From NCBI RefSeq assembly GCF_032854445.1, contig NC_088302.1, positions 8,243,338-8,307,337 of the forward strand: 64,000 bases of DNA, in the 5' to 3' direction. Source of the stretch: Liolophura sinensis (lineage: Eukaryota > Mollusca > Polyplacophora > Chitonida > Chitonidae). The position numbers were made by a program, and so were the translations under genes. Below the pieces are notes generated by a model. It saw nothing but the letters and a program-made list of their open reading frames with translations. It was not told the DNA's origin and ran no database searches. Positions within the stretch are counted from its first letter, which is position 1, and each line of letters opens with the position of its first letter. Of this stretch, positions 22,966 through 35,770 are shown piece by piece.

Positions 22966-23812
22966 GATTATTAAATGAATCTAGATAGCAAAGACCTTGA
23001 CATATTTCCGGTAGAACAATGTATTGGTGACAGAAAACCCAGTGTTTCATGAGCATCCCACGGCTTTAGTATGGTTTTGTCGTGCGAAAACTTGTTTTAA
23101 TTTTGTTCGAAGAAAGATAAACTGTATGGCTCTAACTGTTGTTTGAACTTACATCTCTAAACGTAAAGCCCAGCACTATACCACCAACATTAAGCGAACA
23201 TCTCCGCTTATCACTGCTAGAAGAAACATTGAAAATTAATGAGATACATATGTGACGTCAGAAATGGATTTGTAACGATCGCGTTATACATGTAGATGAA
23301 AACATATCGACAGATGGCAATGCCTGTTTCAATTCAAGGTGTCGGAGTGTTGGATTGTTCAATGTGTCAAACACTCGTCTCTCTAGAGTTCTGGCAGTTG
23401 GGAGATGATATAGACTAGGATCGTTAGAATCTGGATATGACATACATGCACGTTATATTGGTGGAAAGGAAGTGGCCTCCAGTGGACACCAGTGGACTAA
23501 AGCAACACACTTGAGAAATCTCCATCGACCGCTTAGTGTCCCAAGGGTCCAGAAAAAACCGTGTTAACTCGCTCCCTTCTGGGAAAATGACGAAGGCAAA
23601 CATTTCAGAAAAACGATTTCGGATGGCCAGGTAATGACGGAAGTCCATTATACGGCAGCCTCGAGCATATATCCCGTTCCAGAGTGTCAATACATGGTAA
23701 AGAGTCCGTTCCAGAGTATCAATACATGGTAAAGAGTCATATGCATTACTTATGAAACAAAAAGTCTTGTAATATATTCATCGAAACAGGCATTCGTACT
23801 CCATCCCCCAAC

Positions 23813-23938
23813 CTGCGGATGGTCGTGGGTTTCCCCCGGGATCTGCCCGGTTTCCACCCACCATAATGCTGGCAGCCGTCGTATAAGTGAAATATTCTTG
23901 AGTACGGCGTAAAATACCAATCAAATAAATTAAATAAA
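23813..23938 (+). repeat. SINE, 5'-truncated
   Basis: Runs from CCTGCGGATGGTCGTGGGTT through CACCATAATGCTGG and GAAATATTCTTGAGTACGGC to AATAAATTAAATAAATC. The head with pol III boxes is missing. Confidence 0.9.
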
Positions 23939-26900
23939 TCATGTTCACATAAACGAGGTTGTTCCAGTGAGAGATGTAAGAGTCATTGCAATATTAAAAA
24001 TCAAAAGCCCTGAATTATTCACATTTTAAAACCTCGAAATAATTATGGAATATTTGGTTAATCATTGATGAACAGCATTTCTTTTTCATTTAACAAAAAC
24101 CTCTCAAAATGACACTGGCTTTGTAGAATTCGTGACCTGTTAACATGTTTATACTATAATTAATCGTTCTTGCTATTTGACTCCGCTGGCTTAGAGTTTT
24201 TATACGGTTGGCAGTAAGGTTGTTCACATGGTGTTTGATTAAAGAAAAAAGATGCGGACAAGATGTAAAATCGTCAGATTTATTTAAATATTTGTTCAGT
24301 ATTTTATTTTGTTTTCACCATATGTCCTGTTAACAGTAACATGACCTATAGGCGGCTGTCTGTGTTGCATTGTAAAATGGGAATAATCTCAGCATTTTAT
24401 ATCCTTGGGTGACGTCAGTAACAGCAAACTATTAAATCGCTTTTAAATCCGCATTTGAATAGGAACTTCAAACCTAATTCGAGTATATTCCAGGAAGAGA
24501 TTTTCAGGTAACTACCCAGATTTTTTTCCGGAAAACGGCCCTATTGTTGTCTTGTTAACGCATCACAACGTTCAATGCAGCGGTCAGTGAACGTGTCAAG
24601 GTCATTACATGTCCGCCATTTCGAATTCATCGATGAAGATATAGTTTTATGTCAATTAAAATGTTCCAATTATCGATTTGATCTTCGAACTACGATTTAC
24701 CTTTCACTTACCGTGAATCCTTCATGTAAGAAGTGATGAAATAGCGACCGAACATTAACAATAGACAATAACACATTCTTCAAGCCTATCGAGAAAGGTC
24801 AATAGTGGATTATAATACACACAATGGTTTGACGTTCGAACCTCACTTATTCTGCGAGAAAATTAAGCATTCTCAGTTACAAATCAGAGCGAGAATAACA
24901 TGGACATTTTCTGAGGCTGGACACATTTTGGGACGATGGATATAAACGAGATAACAAAAAAACCGCGAAATTTTATTGCATAGAATTATCGTTGGCCGGT
25001 AGAAATCGAATTAAGGCAGACAGTCCGTGTGTAGATCAGTGCCAAATATAGTGCAATCAAAGTGTCACCAGCTGCATCTCCATAGCGGAAGTCAATAAAT
25101 TAAGATCCCTAAAGAAATTCAATACAAATAGTTTAAACGACAAGAGTCATTAACGGGCATCATTTTAAGGAAATAAAAACACAAAAATACCTCAAGCATC
25201 ACATCGGTTTTGTTTTGATTTTTTTTACAAACATGGCTTTTCTCGTGACATGTTTACGCCTTTACTTTGATTATTGCCATTTTTATCTTTCCCTCCAGTA
25301 ACATATTGTCTTTATTCGCTAAGCAGCTAAGGTGTTTTTTACTTCATGACTGATTGGACATGGCGATTCCGACAAAAATAAACAATCAAACATTAAAAAT
25401 TATGTGTTGACAGGCTGAAGGATGTATCACCTTAACTCTTGTTACGCTGGAATTTTGCTTATGAATGATTTCAGTATGCCTGTAAATATTAAACCGTATC
25501 CACGTTATAAGCAGGGCAATTTTAGTTTATACTTAACTTATGCGTCGGCATTTGTTGAGTATCTTTTGTTTCTAGGGTAAAAGTTTATTTCATATTCCTC
25601 ATACATTTTTAGGACAAAAATTATCAAAGAACATATGGCCTTCTCCAATAGTAAAGAGTTGTTTAATGTGGACACTATTGAACTGTGTGGTTTAGGCACA
25701 TTACAGTCTCATATATAAAAAGATCTTATTAATTTAGCACAGCGATTACTTTAACAATAATTTCAGATTTCCGTGTCTATAGCAACAGATCAAAGTGTGA
25801 GGAGCTATCCTAGATCAACCAGTTGTGATACGTGTGTACATTCCAGCATAATTTGATCTCATAAAACATGCCGAGATAACGGGGGAAAAAATTCTACGAT
25901 TTTCGCACCACTTCTCAAGAAGGTTAAAATCCGTTTGTTGTGTTGTGACTCTGTGCATAATATTTGAAAAAGCTCTGCCTGATTTGCACATTGATTGTGC
26001 ATAATGGTATGCCCGAGTTCCTCATATCAGACGTGTACAGTTCTTGGTCATAAGCTGATAACCGTCTGTGATTCACACAGCTCATGGTTCTGGGCACTGG
26101 GGTAGGATTGTTCACCAGACAAAGGCATGGTCATTGATTCTAAACGATCAGACCGACAGAATTCGTTGTTTGTTGAGAAAACAGCAGTGGTATGGCTTTC
26201 TAAGGCATAAACAGGGCTTGTAAGGCTTTGGATCCGTCCCCAACAAGACCGTCAATTAGACTGTCACCTCCCGCTCCTGTAAGTTCTCGGACCAAACAAT
26301 GTATACAAGCAGACATTGCAAAGCGGGCGGTGGTCAAATGATTTGCACTTGACGAGGGTTGAGTGGCTATTTGTGCAATCTAACGTTCGTTGAAGACCAT
26401 GTGTGTTCCAAAAATACTGGGGACAACTGTATCAGAAAGTTGCAAAAGTGGAAAAGTCTTCAGTATGGCTTCTAACAACAATCAAATGATCATTAGTCAT
26501 TGGAGTGGAGAGTACGATTATGCCTGAGAAGTTAGAATCTTCCTCCAAAAGGTACTACTACAACCAACCATGAGGAATATCTGTTCATGTCAAACTATTA
26601 TTTATAGCCAGCCGTCAAAATTGCGTTTTCAGCGTTTTTACGTATTAAGGATTTTAGCAGATATCTTCGTTTTCTCTTGTCACGTGAACTCTTTTCTTGC
26701 TTTACACATAACACATTAGCAAGTCTTAGGTTCGCTGATCATAAGAAAATACATAAAACATAAAATGCCCTTCGTTAAGTTTGTTGAATAATCTCGCTGT
26801 AAAACTTTTTACGCGATTCCCTAAAAGTCGTATCCTTAATATGAATATTCATCTTCTGCTCTCTGTCGTGGTGAGCTGGTCTGATTTTGACCTGACATCG

Positions 26901-26971
26901 CCTGGTTTCATCTCCAGTCATTATCAATTAGTTGCTGCTGACTTTTCCTCCCAAATGAAACAATGAAAGCG

Positions 26972-26980
26972 CCCCCCCCC
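26972..26980. repeat. poly-C tract
   Basis: Nine C, followed by AAA and a T run. Confidence 0.95.
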
Positions 26981-27043
26981 AAATTTTTTTAGCTAAATGG
27001 TACTTCATTTGGACATACGCAAAAATGAATGAATTAAATGATA

Positions 27044-27044
27044 A

Positions 27045-27079
<35 letters not shown>

Positions 27080-27091
27080 CATTCATTCATT
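27044..27091. repeat. (ATTG)n then (ATTC)n microsatellite
   Basis: About nine ATTG units pass directly into three ATTC units. Unit A has a shorter, impure version at about 16832-16862 and unit C has one at 33265-33345, so the tract predates the duplication. Confidence 0.9.
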
Positions 27092-27209
27092 ATTTGAATG
27101 ACCCTTTAATTGGTTGATTGTTTGACTGTTTGAGGAAGTCACTAATATTTCTGTGTCAGTTTAACTTTAGAAGCTCTCAGTCTATAGCCCAGTTATTCAC
27201 ATGACAGCT

Positions 27210-27283
27210 ATTTAAATTATTAAATAATAAAATTATATTAAATTAAAAAAATTATTAAATTTAAATTATATTATTTGTTTTTG
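27210..27283. repeat. AT-only insertion in unit B
   Basis: About 74 bp of A and T only, with repeated AAATTATATTA and TTATTAAAT words. They interrupt a block that is continuous in unit A (at about 16940-16955). Confidence 0.7.
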
Positions 27284-28552
27284 ATCGCATATCAGACAAA
27301 CGCCTTCCGGTCGTTGTAGGAACATTTGTTTATCGGCTCCACCTCTAACCTAATGGTTAACTGTGTTGCTCACCCATATCGTTATTTCCCTAAAGTGTCC
27401 GCCATTCCATTGTCAAGATTATTGGGTGCTCCCTAAAATTGACTGTGTGGCAGAAATACATTCCAGGTGGATGTAAAATCCATGTTATAAACTTACAATG
27501 ACCATTTAACAGTTCTCTAATGTTTGCTGTCGGTTCTAAAATGTTGATGAATACCAACCTCGAAAATGACATCACAGTTTCTACAAGTTTCTACACCCCA
27601 ACAACTGAAAGGGCTAGCCGTGAACAAAGTAGACACAACTTACTTGGTAACGGATGGGGTTGTTTTATTTAACGTTCTGCCATATAATACATTTGAACGG
27701 TTCCACTGAGAGTAGATTTGGTATCAGTTTAGTTATCTTAATCTGTTCATGACGATGTTGTCTCACGACGCGGCCAACTATGATGGGGAAGAATGTTGAG
27801 TATAGACAACATCTATTTCTATGAGAGCGATTTTCTCATCTTCTCAGCGGGCTTCACATAATCGTCACTTACCATTCTCATTTCCAGAAATAGACCTTCC
27901 TGTAGGTTCGCTATGCGACTTCTTCATCCATCTGTAATGGAACCGTTTAGCACAGAATTATATACTGTGAAAATGGACATATTTGTAAGGTGTCCATTAC
28001 AGTTGCGAATAAGTGAACGTACATACAAGAGATAGTGTAACATCATGTAATCGAGTGGAATCAACGTAATCTTGTGCAACGTGCATATTACGATAGCAGG
28101 CGATGTCGGGAACGAAGCAATTTGCCGGTATATACCGCTGTTATATTACAGATATTCCTTTGTTGAAGAATCTATCACTCGTAGGCGGCGTAAAATGCCT
28201 CGATCACATGATTTCTTATTACTTCACCTGGTCTAGAATGTGGTATCCAGTAACGTTAATCTCCATTGCTCTGTTGTCGCTTTTCACTGACCGAAGCTTT
28301 TTTCATTCGATTTCCTTAATTGGACTTGTGTGAACTGCAAGGGAAGCGAAATCGCTTGTTTATCCTCCTTTCAGAAGCATTACAATGCCTATGCCAGAAG
28401 ACTGTACTTCCCTTCTGTCTGATTAAAGGGCTTTTAGTTATTTACTACAGATTCATTTTGATTTAAGGTCAGATGTTAGACGTCATTAATAGCAGATGTG
28501 TGCAAAAACGAGACGCTCATAATTTAAAGAGGGATTTATTAATAGCTATTAG

Positions 28553-28840
28553 GACTTGAGCAACAATGGTGGTGAAGGGGGCTTAACCATAGATCAGAAT
28601 CGGGGTCGAGTGTCTGGACGTCAAATTCCAGGCTGCAAAAGACAGACGGTGAAATCCGAATAACCGTCCTTCAGCAAAAAAACATCCTAGGGCAATAAAA
28701 TATGTTTACTCACAGCGTAGACTACAGCAGTCAGAGGCAAAGAGATGATCGATAATGCCGCCCAGACGCAAATCCGCTATTTAATCAATGTCCCTTTCGG
28801 GAGCCAAATTCCAAGGTACGGCGTTATGAAACTGATGTCA
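28553..28840. other. conserved block, unit B copy
   Basis: Partner of 18250-18535. Differences include a G for A near 28577, a G for A at CCGTCC, one extra A in the A run, and three or four changes around the CAGCGTAGACTACAGCAG stretch. Confidence 0.7.
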
Positions 28841-29360
28841 AAATTCTAAAATTGCCTTCAAATCCAAATAGGGTGCTTAGTCATTAACTGTTTGAGGAGA
28901 AGGTGGTAGCAAATTGAGCCAGTTATTTTTGATTTGTTTGCGTAAAATCCGAATTTTATATCAGACCAAGTGATCGCTGATGATGCATCAACAAACTGAT
29001 CAAGAGAAATCTGAAGGTGGATGGAGTGCCCCCTGATTGCGTTCTAGTCTTCAAGGTGGAGCAGTGGTATAACTTTATGGACAGCTTTTCAGAACAAAAT
29101 TGAAGTCAGCTTACTGGAATTATAACTGATTGGCGAAAAAGCCGTCTTCCTGCCGGTTAAAGGAAGAGAAACTCTATTAGATCAGTTATATCATTGTCTT
29201 ATACTCTTTACGCCTTCAAGGACTTTTTTATACAATCCGCTGTCTCAGTTCTAATCAACACAGATATATTTTTAAAACCTGTTTGTTCACCTATTAATTA
29301 TGAAATGGAATTTATCAATATGTAAAAAATTAAGTCTTACTAATAGTAATGATTACTATA

Positions 29361-29628
29361 AGTCTCAGTAGGAGTCGCTTAGTTGGTTAGCGCGCTAATG
29401 CAGCGTAATGACCAAGAGACCTCTCATCAATGCAGTCTCGGTGAGTTCAAGTCCAGCTCATGCTGGCTTCCTCTCCGGTCGTACGTGAGAAGGTTTGGCG
29501 ACACTCTTTGGATGGTCTTGGGTTTCCCCTGGGCTGTCCCCGGTTTCCTCGCACACTAATGCCGACCGTCGTCGTATAAATGAATTATTCTTGAGTACGG
29601 CGTTAAACACCAATGAAATAAATCAAAT
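29361..29628 (+). repeat. full-length tRNA-derived SINE
   Basis: Head GGAGTCGCTTAGTTGGTTAG and B box GAGTTCAAGTCC near 29443, then the body and a tail ending in AATGAAATAAATC. Target duplications were not found. It sits in unit B but not in unit A. Confidence 0.9.
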
Positions 29629-29902
29629 CAGAATACAGCTCAGCATCTTCAGACAACGATTTGTCTTTTATGTATAGTGTTTCTCAACACAGTGATGTCC
29701 GCAAATGAAGTAGTTTATACCCTGCGGGAAATTTAAGTGTCTTATCGCTCGTCAGCACAAATACTTTCTGACTGTTGTTGTTCTCCGCAACAGCGTAACT
29801 TTTCGTTATTTTAAGATACCCACAAAGGTTTTGACAGATCAGAATTTGTATTTCACATTTCAACGAAACCATCTTATATGCCGAGACATCTTGGCATGTC
29901 AG

Positions 29903-29925
29903 CCCCCCCCCATCCCCCCCCCCCC
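29903..29925. repeat. poly-C tract with one AT interruption
   Basis: Runs of 9 and about 12 C separated by AT. Such tracts form G-quadruplexes on the other strand in vitro; here they also inflate a short frame rich in proline. Confidence 0.95.
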
Positions 29926-29954
29926 GCCAACGGAAGTGTGTATAGGGTAGAATG

Positions 29955-30060
29955 GAGACACCTTGTTGGCCTAGATCAGCGAACAAAGCACACTCAAACA
30001 AGACAGAGGGGAGCTCTTGTCCAGAAGTCTAGAAATCATACTGATGGAATCATACTGATG
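29955..30060 (+). repeat. short repeat right of unit B
   Basis: Third copy of the 13186/19075 block: CTTGTTGGCCTAGATC, GAACAAAGCACACTCAAACA and ATCATACTGATGGAATC. The last words are duplicated side by side. Confidence 0.6.
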
Positions 30061-30064
30061 TGAC

Positions 30065-31305
30065 TCATTGTCACGTAATGAACATTATCACGTCACAGCA
30101 GGAAAATTTTACGGAAACTGACTAAAGTAACCCTTTAAGGTAATGAAGCAAAGTTATACCCAAGTAAAATTATGAAAGCTTCTGTTGTCTTAGTGATTGG
30201 TAAAATATTCCGTCAGCTCTGGTTAACGTATATTAAGAAAGGTGGCGGGCGGTATAACGTACTGCAGTGTAGTACAACTTTTCTCTTACACCACAGCTGG
30301 TATGCCTAAAGCTTTTGAAAGCAAAACTGTGATATAATGTTATTCCTTGAATTAGACGGTTGTATACAAAACGATGGAATAACTTATTCTGTGGTGCGAA
30401 TACACCAGATTTGCTGCTATAAGTCACAGAATTGCTGGTTTAGGATATACCTACCACGAAGTAGGTTTAAGGAGTGGGATAAGGACGATGGCAATCCTGT
30501 AGTTGACAAAATTGTCCAATTTGTGTCTTGTTGAGTGGATGTTACAGGGCTACAAATGATGCTAAAATAATTCTGCGAAATTCTCCTGAAAATCGTTTAA
30601 CAGGCGCAGCTAAAGATAACCCTCCCGGTGCAGGCATCATAACTAATCAGGATGCATGAAGTAATACCTGAAAATGAAGTACACATAATACCCTTAGGTG
30701 TCTTGTGTTTACACCCATTGTTACTCTCAGTTAAGGTGATAGATACTGATGGACCAATGAGAGCTTCCGATCCATCACCTGTTCAAGGACGCTTTTCGCA
30801 CCGTTTATTACGGATTTGCGACAAATTAAAGTGTGATTAAGATAATTATATTTTCTGTTTAAACTGTCTAGTATTTTTGACCTTTAGGATCGAAACCTGC
30901 ATATAGCATGCCGTGCCTTAAATATTAAATGTTTTAATACATGTGGCTATGGACGTATTTTAAACGTTTTCTTCAGTACAGAGATTCTTTGTAATGGATG
31001 AGATGGAAATGGGAGTGTTTTCAATAAAACGCTGTTTACTGGGTGATGAATGGGAACAAAAGACACTCTTGACGTCTATATAGTGGTATAATCAATGTTA
31101 GATGAACAACCCTGTGTATGCCCAAATTCTGCTGGTAGTCGGACGAAAGACAAATATGTGCACATTACACGTACCTAGCTGTGTCTTCACTTACAACTTA
31201 TTTATTGACATATTGATAAATTTGAATTAAATCTGCTTAAAGCACAAAATCATATATAGGTCTTATTTACTAGCATTGTAGAATGATAATGTGAATAAAG
31301 AAGTT
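30065..31305. other. intergenic DNA, no gene seen
   Basis: No recognisable protein. Part of 30850-31000 resembles 22010-22190. Confidence 0.5.

Positions 31306-31308
<3 letters not shown>

Positions 31309-31344
<36 letters not shown>
31309..31344. repeat. (TA)n microsatellite
   Basis: About 18 perfect TA units. Confidence 0.95.
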
Positions 31345-31345
<1 letters not shown>

Positions 31346-31384
31346 GTTTCACGTTTCATCCAGGTAATTCTCTGTCTCAACTAG

Positions 31385-31385
<1 letters not shown>

Positions 31386-31456
<71 letters not shown>
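31386..31456. repeat. (TA)n microsatellite bounded by direct repeats
   Basis: About 35 perfect TA units, with TCTGTCTCAACTAGTT immediately left (31370-31385) and the same word, almost complete, immediately right (31456-31471). Confidence 0.95.
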
Positions 31457-31458
<2 letters not shown>

Positions 31459-31479
31459 GTCTCAACTAGTTCTAATTAA

Positions 31480-32210
31480 TGAGTGTTAAAAGAAAACCCT
31501 TAAGCGATGTTAGCTCTCAAACGAACTGGAATTTTTAAATGGTTTATCGCATGCGTGTTTTTATCCGATTTTCTGGAAGAGAGAATATCGTTTACCTAAA
31601 CCCAGTATAAATACAAATATATCAAATATATATATATATACATATAAACACACACATTAGCCATGTTGTTATGACAACGTGTGCACAGCCAGATCAGTGG
31701 CTTTAAGGATTGTCAGAAATCCACCTTTTTATTGGTTAACGGACCATAGATCTCATTACTGGTTGACAAGACGGCCAACATAGTTACAGATTTTACTTAT
31801 TTTTTGGCATATGTTTGGATCCTATCGATTTTCATCTCTTTAAACAAGAAGAAGGCTTATTTTCTAGTCAATCATGATACCTGTCACATGACAACATTTT
31901 TGGTAATAATACTAAACATACATCTAAAGACCACGAACCAATCAGTGCCCACTCCAACCATCTTCAGGTATCTCTTGATCAATGTATTGGTACACCATCA
32001 TTGATCAGTTGGTATAAAATTATGGATTTTATGGAAATTAAAGAATAAATGTTAAAAAATTGTCTCAATTTGCCACAATTTTCTCCGCCGACAGTTAATG
32101 GATAAGCATCTAATTTGGATTTGAAAACGATTTGGAAGAATTTTAATGTCAACTTATGTTAAAAGTTAGCTGCTGGGAGTGACTTTGATTAAATGTTGAA
32201 GTTGCATCTG
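31480..32210. other. intergenic DNA, no gene seen
   Basis: Contains a short (TA)n tract at 31626-31640. No coding sequence was recognised. Confidence 0.5.
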
Positions 32211-32214
32211 AGCA

Positions 32215-33350
32215 CCATTATTGATCACCTCTTTGCCTCTGACTGCTATAGCCGGTGAATTTACGCTCTGAGTAATTTGTTTTACTACCCTTGGATATTC
32301 TTTGCCGGAGGACGGTTATTCGGATTTCACCGCGTCTCATTTTCAGTTTAAAATTCGATTTTACTTGCACTAAAGTCCTCTTCACCACCTTTATCTCTTG
32401 AGTCGTTGTCCCATTGGTTGTTAATATAATCGTCTTCAAATAACTAGAGTCTCGTTTTTGCACATTTGAATATTGCCTTAAAAGAGATCTAAGTCTGTGA
32501 CGCATGAACAATTACAATGGTGGCTATTTTAACTGTATATAATTCTGTGCTAAACCGTTTGACAGATGGAGAAGTGGTCGATTCCTGGAAATGAGCAGGG
32601 TAAGTGTCAATGATGTGAGACCCTCTGAGGTGGGAGAATCCAACTTCATCCTCATCCTCCCAGATGGGCACGTCGAGAGACCACATGGTCATAATCAGAT
32701 GAAAATAAATGACTTGACATCTCACTTGAGTTACTCACTGTGGAATTGTCTGACTATTACTTGGCTCACCGTTAAATATAAAACTAAAAGCATCTACATT
32801 TACTTTGTGTTTGAACTTGCTGACAACTTTTCGAAGTGGAAACTATGAAGTGATTTTCGTGGTGGTATGACCCTCTACGTTACAAGGCGCGACGGAAGAC
32901 CAGAAAGGACAGTTAAATCGTCATTTTACGTTTATAACATTGATTTTACATCCACCTGGAATGTATTTCTGACCAGACAGACAATTTAGCGACGGGACAA
33001 TATGTGATTAACGATCCCGTTTGATAGACTATCGCTTCTCTTGACAGTGTAACGGCTAACATGTCAGGGATATAACATTATGGGTTAGGAATACAGTCAA
33101 CCAATAGGTCAAGGATGAACCCGACCAGCAAATGTTCCCATAACGACAGGAAGTCGTCCGTCTGAGGTGCGATCAGAAAGCGGGTTTAAACAACCATCAA
33201 GTGACTGGCTGGGATAAAGATCGCTGTGTACCTTAGAACGATCTTAACTGATAAAGCAAAGACTGGTCAGTCAGTCAATCGATAAGTGAGTTAATCAATG
33301 AATGAATAAGTGAATGAATGAATAAATGAATGAATGAATGTCTTTCAAAC
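32215..33350 (-). repeat. segmental duplication, unit C, first part (inverted)
   Basis: The reverse complement matches unit A from about 18520 back to about 16840. Landmarks are CTCTTTGCCTCTGACT, GGTTATTCGGATTTCACCG, AACCGTTTGACAG, and the block ATCCACCTGGAATGTATTTCTG. The stretch corresponding to 17670-18170 in A is missing, including the secreted-protein candidate. It ends at the AATG/AATC microsatellite at 33265-33345. Confidence 0.8.
33265..33345. repeat. (AATG)n imperfect microsatellite
   Basis: Runs of AATG, AATA and AGTG tetramers, the inverted counterpart of the ATTG/ATTC tract of unit B. Confidence 0.85.
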
Positions 33351-33664
33351 ATTCAAGTTTCCCTTGTCGAAATAAAAAAACTGTTCAGCTAACTTTATCG
33401 AGTTAATTATTTCATCGAATTATGAAGCAGGCAAAAACAGGGGGAAAATATTGATAACGTCTGGAACTGAACCCCTCACCTGCTGAATAAGTACCAGACC
33501 AGTTCAGCACATTGGGGAGGCAGTAGATGAATATTTTGAATAAGCAGTCGGCCTTTGGGAAATCGTGTAAGGAGTTTTAATGCGAACTGGTTCAACAGAC
33601 TCTTAACAAAGAGCATTTTACGTTTGATGCATTTGCTTATGATCACCAGATGCATTTTCTGATG

Positions 33665-33667
<3 letters not shown>

Positions 33668-33703
<36 letters not shown>
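33668..33703. repeat. (TA)n microsatellite
   Basis: About 18 perfect TA units. It lies about 230 bp beyond the stop of the minus-strand retrotransposon frame and could mark its 3' end. Confidence 0.95.
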
Positions 33704-33711
<8 letters not shown>

Positions 33712-33929
33712 ATAAGCATATGCATACACACACATATGTATACTACACACAATTTTTCCATGTCTGGGTTTTCTGGGTTTGTCTCAGTAAATACACACCC
33801 CCAAACAGTCAAATATGAATTACTAAACAACATACCTCTTGAGGAGGGATATTCACAGAGGACACGGAGTCACACCATACACACCTGTCATGGATGAACA
33901 AAGGTTAACATAAAATGCTTACAGAGGTG

Positions 33930-34480
33930 TCAAAGCCTATTACAGCGCATCAGGAAGGAGGTAATAGCCTGAAGGACCTTAGCATTCTGTGGCCTAAAGA
34001 TTGTCTCCATGGAGGGATTAAGGACACCAGCTTTAATGAGGTCAGCAAATAATAGTGCCCTAGCGCGCGTGTGCAGTCTGCAGTTAAATAACAGATGCTT
34101 AATATCATCATCCACTAAACAATAATCACATAGACCAGTGGGATGAAGATTAAATCCATACAAGTATGAGTTAACGGGAATATGACCTGTTAACAAACGA
34201 TGTACTAAAACCTCAGCACGTCTAGATTGTAACCGTGCCACCTGAGACGTCACTAGAGGGGAAAAGAATAAAAGAAACGGCCTTTACTGTCTCCATCCCA
34301 GTCATTCTGCCATAAGTTGACAAAGACAGTTTTCAAAACACACATCGTTTCTGAAAGTGAAAGGGGAGTAATATTGGTGATATGATCACCAGAGAAAACT
34401 TGATGGGTGTTATCCCTAAAACAAGAAAAGGAGGCCACATAATAAGTGAAAACGATTCCTTGAGACTTCAAAAAGCAGCG
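33930..34480 (-). pseudogene. non-LTR retrotransposon ORF2, C-terminal fragment, broken
   Basis: The frame at 33930-34253 reads LQSRRAEVLVHRLLTGHIPV, then NLHPTGLCDYCLVDDDIKHL and LFNCRLHTRAR. This is the CxxC-x7-H-x4-C zinc-knuckle tail that follows the RNase H-like region in many LINE proteins of the I/Nimb/Jockey type. Upstream, in another frame (34253-34471), PLSLSE and NLWQNDWDGDSKGRFFYS give the linker normally found just before it. A frame change and stop near 34253 separate the two. A further minus frame (34416-34736) with SKSFLSRLKG may be decayed RNase H. Reverse transcriptase and endonuclease are absent, so it is a 5'-truncated dead copy inserted within unit C. The LINE call is confident; the clade is not. 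Confidence 0.85.
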
Positions 34481-34799
34481 AACCCTTTAGCCTGCTTAAA
34501 AAAGATTTGCTTGTTATGAAAAATGACAAGGCCTGAACAGAGACGGTTGTGGTTGATGGTAGTACTGATTTGTAATCGTACTCCCCATTACAATAACCTC
34601 TGATTATCTGGCTGTTATATCGTACACGATGATGACGATCAGCTTTGGCAAGTTTGTACTGACAAACTTTTCCAGGTGTGACTGACATATGCTCACGACA
34701 TAGCTGGAAGACAGATGGTAATGAACGACTACGCAAACGGCCTTACGAACGATGAGAGCTAGGGAATGCACCAATTCCCTGACTAAAGCTGTCATTGAA

Positions 34800-35475
34800 C
34801 CTCATTTATCGTAACGATGAAAGGGAAACCAATCGAATACCGCCCGCTTTGTAATGCCTACTACTCTACCAGGCTGTTAATTGCGGGCCGTGGGCAAATA
34901 TACATGTTAAGTAGAGATTACCTTTCAAACAACATCGAGTGTGTCGCGCAACACACCGGCTGGTACGTTTACCTCCCCGAGTAATATCATTCCATGCTGC
35001 TCATGTCTACAAATAAAAGAATTTGAATTTGTTTACTTGTTAGATTTGCTTCGTGATTTATGTAAGGGTGAACTGTTGGAATTTCCTTCAGTGATTAAAG
35101 TGCCATTTCGCACAGCTTATTGATTTCGCTTTTGTTTTTACATTTTTTAAAAATATTTTACACCCAGACACCATGACGTTGAATTTGTTTCAAGACGTTC
35201 CAATCTGAATCTGTCCCAGTCTTTTCCAGTATCAGCGGTTTTCTAGTATCAGCGGTATGACGTAATAATACATGTACAGTAAACTTTTACATTTCTATGT
35301 CACGCAGCAATAAGATACGACGTCATACATACGCATCTTTGGAGTATATAGGTCAACTGCAATGGCCTAATCTTGCTGTTGATTGGTCTAAAATGCAGGA
35401 CCTCTGTGGAGGGGGTAAAGCAGAATGGCTGCATGAAAAATGTAGTTTTTGCCTCATTTTCTTCATTTTTGGGGT
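34800..35475. other. intergenic DNA, no gene seen
   Basis: Part of the roughly 3-kb stretch that separates the two pieces of unit C. No coding sequence recognised. Confidence 0.5.
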
Positions 35476-35477
35476 AG

Positions 35478-35630
35478 GTTTTTAACACCTTCGCCTTGGT
35501 GTTTGTTGTGTAACCCGATACTGCTGAACCTTGTTTCGTACCTCGCAACATTTGAGGGATTTAACGAGGCACGAAACAAAGTTCAGAGGCATCGGGTTAC
35601 ACAACAAACACCGCTACGGCGGTGTTAAAC
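35478..35630. repeat. long imperfect inverted repeat (hairpin)
   Basis: The left arm 35478-35545 and right arm 35565-35630 are reverse complements over about 66 bp with few mismatches. The shared core is GTGTTTGTTGTGTAACCCGA, and the arms end in TACCTCG/CGAGGCA. The loop is about 19 bp. No clear target duplication was found, and no coding capacity. It may be a foldback/MITE-type element or a structured RNA source. A minus frame at 35300-35551 crosses it and is not credible. Confidence 0.9.
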
Positions 35631-35770
35631 TCTTAAGTATAAACTGCATGATCTGAGAACTTACTCATGGATGTTGGCAGTCTAGTTGAGAAAGGATGTA
35701 AACACTACGCATATTGACTTCTCCAAATCCTTGCATATAATATAAAGACGTACAGAATGAGGGTACAACC

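Larger units (their letters stand above)
23230..30060 (+). repeat. segmental duplication, unit B
   Basis: Co-linear relative of unit A (13395-19250). It is longer because of insertions not seen in A: a SINE tail at 23813-23938, about 760 bp at 26270-27030, an AT-only stretch at 27210-27283, a full SINE at 29361-29628 and a poly-C tract at 29903-29925. A 32-bp direct duplication (CGTTCCAGAGT...AAGAGTC) is present at 23670-23732 where A has one copy. No complete coding frame is kept between A and B. Confidence 0.85.
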
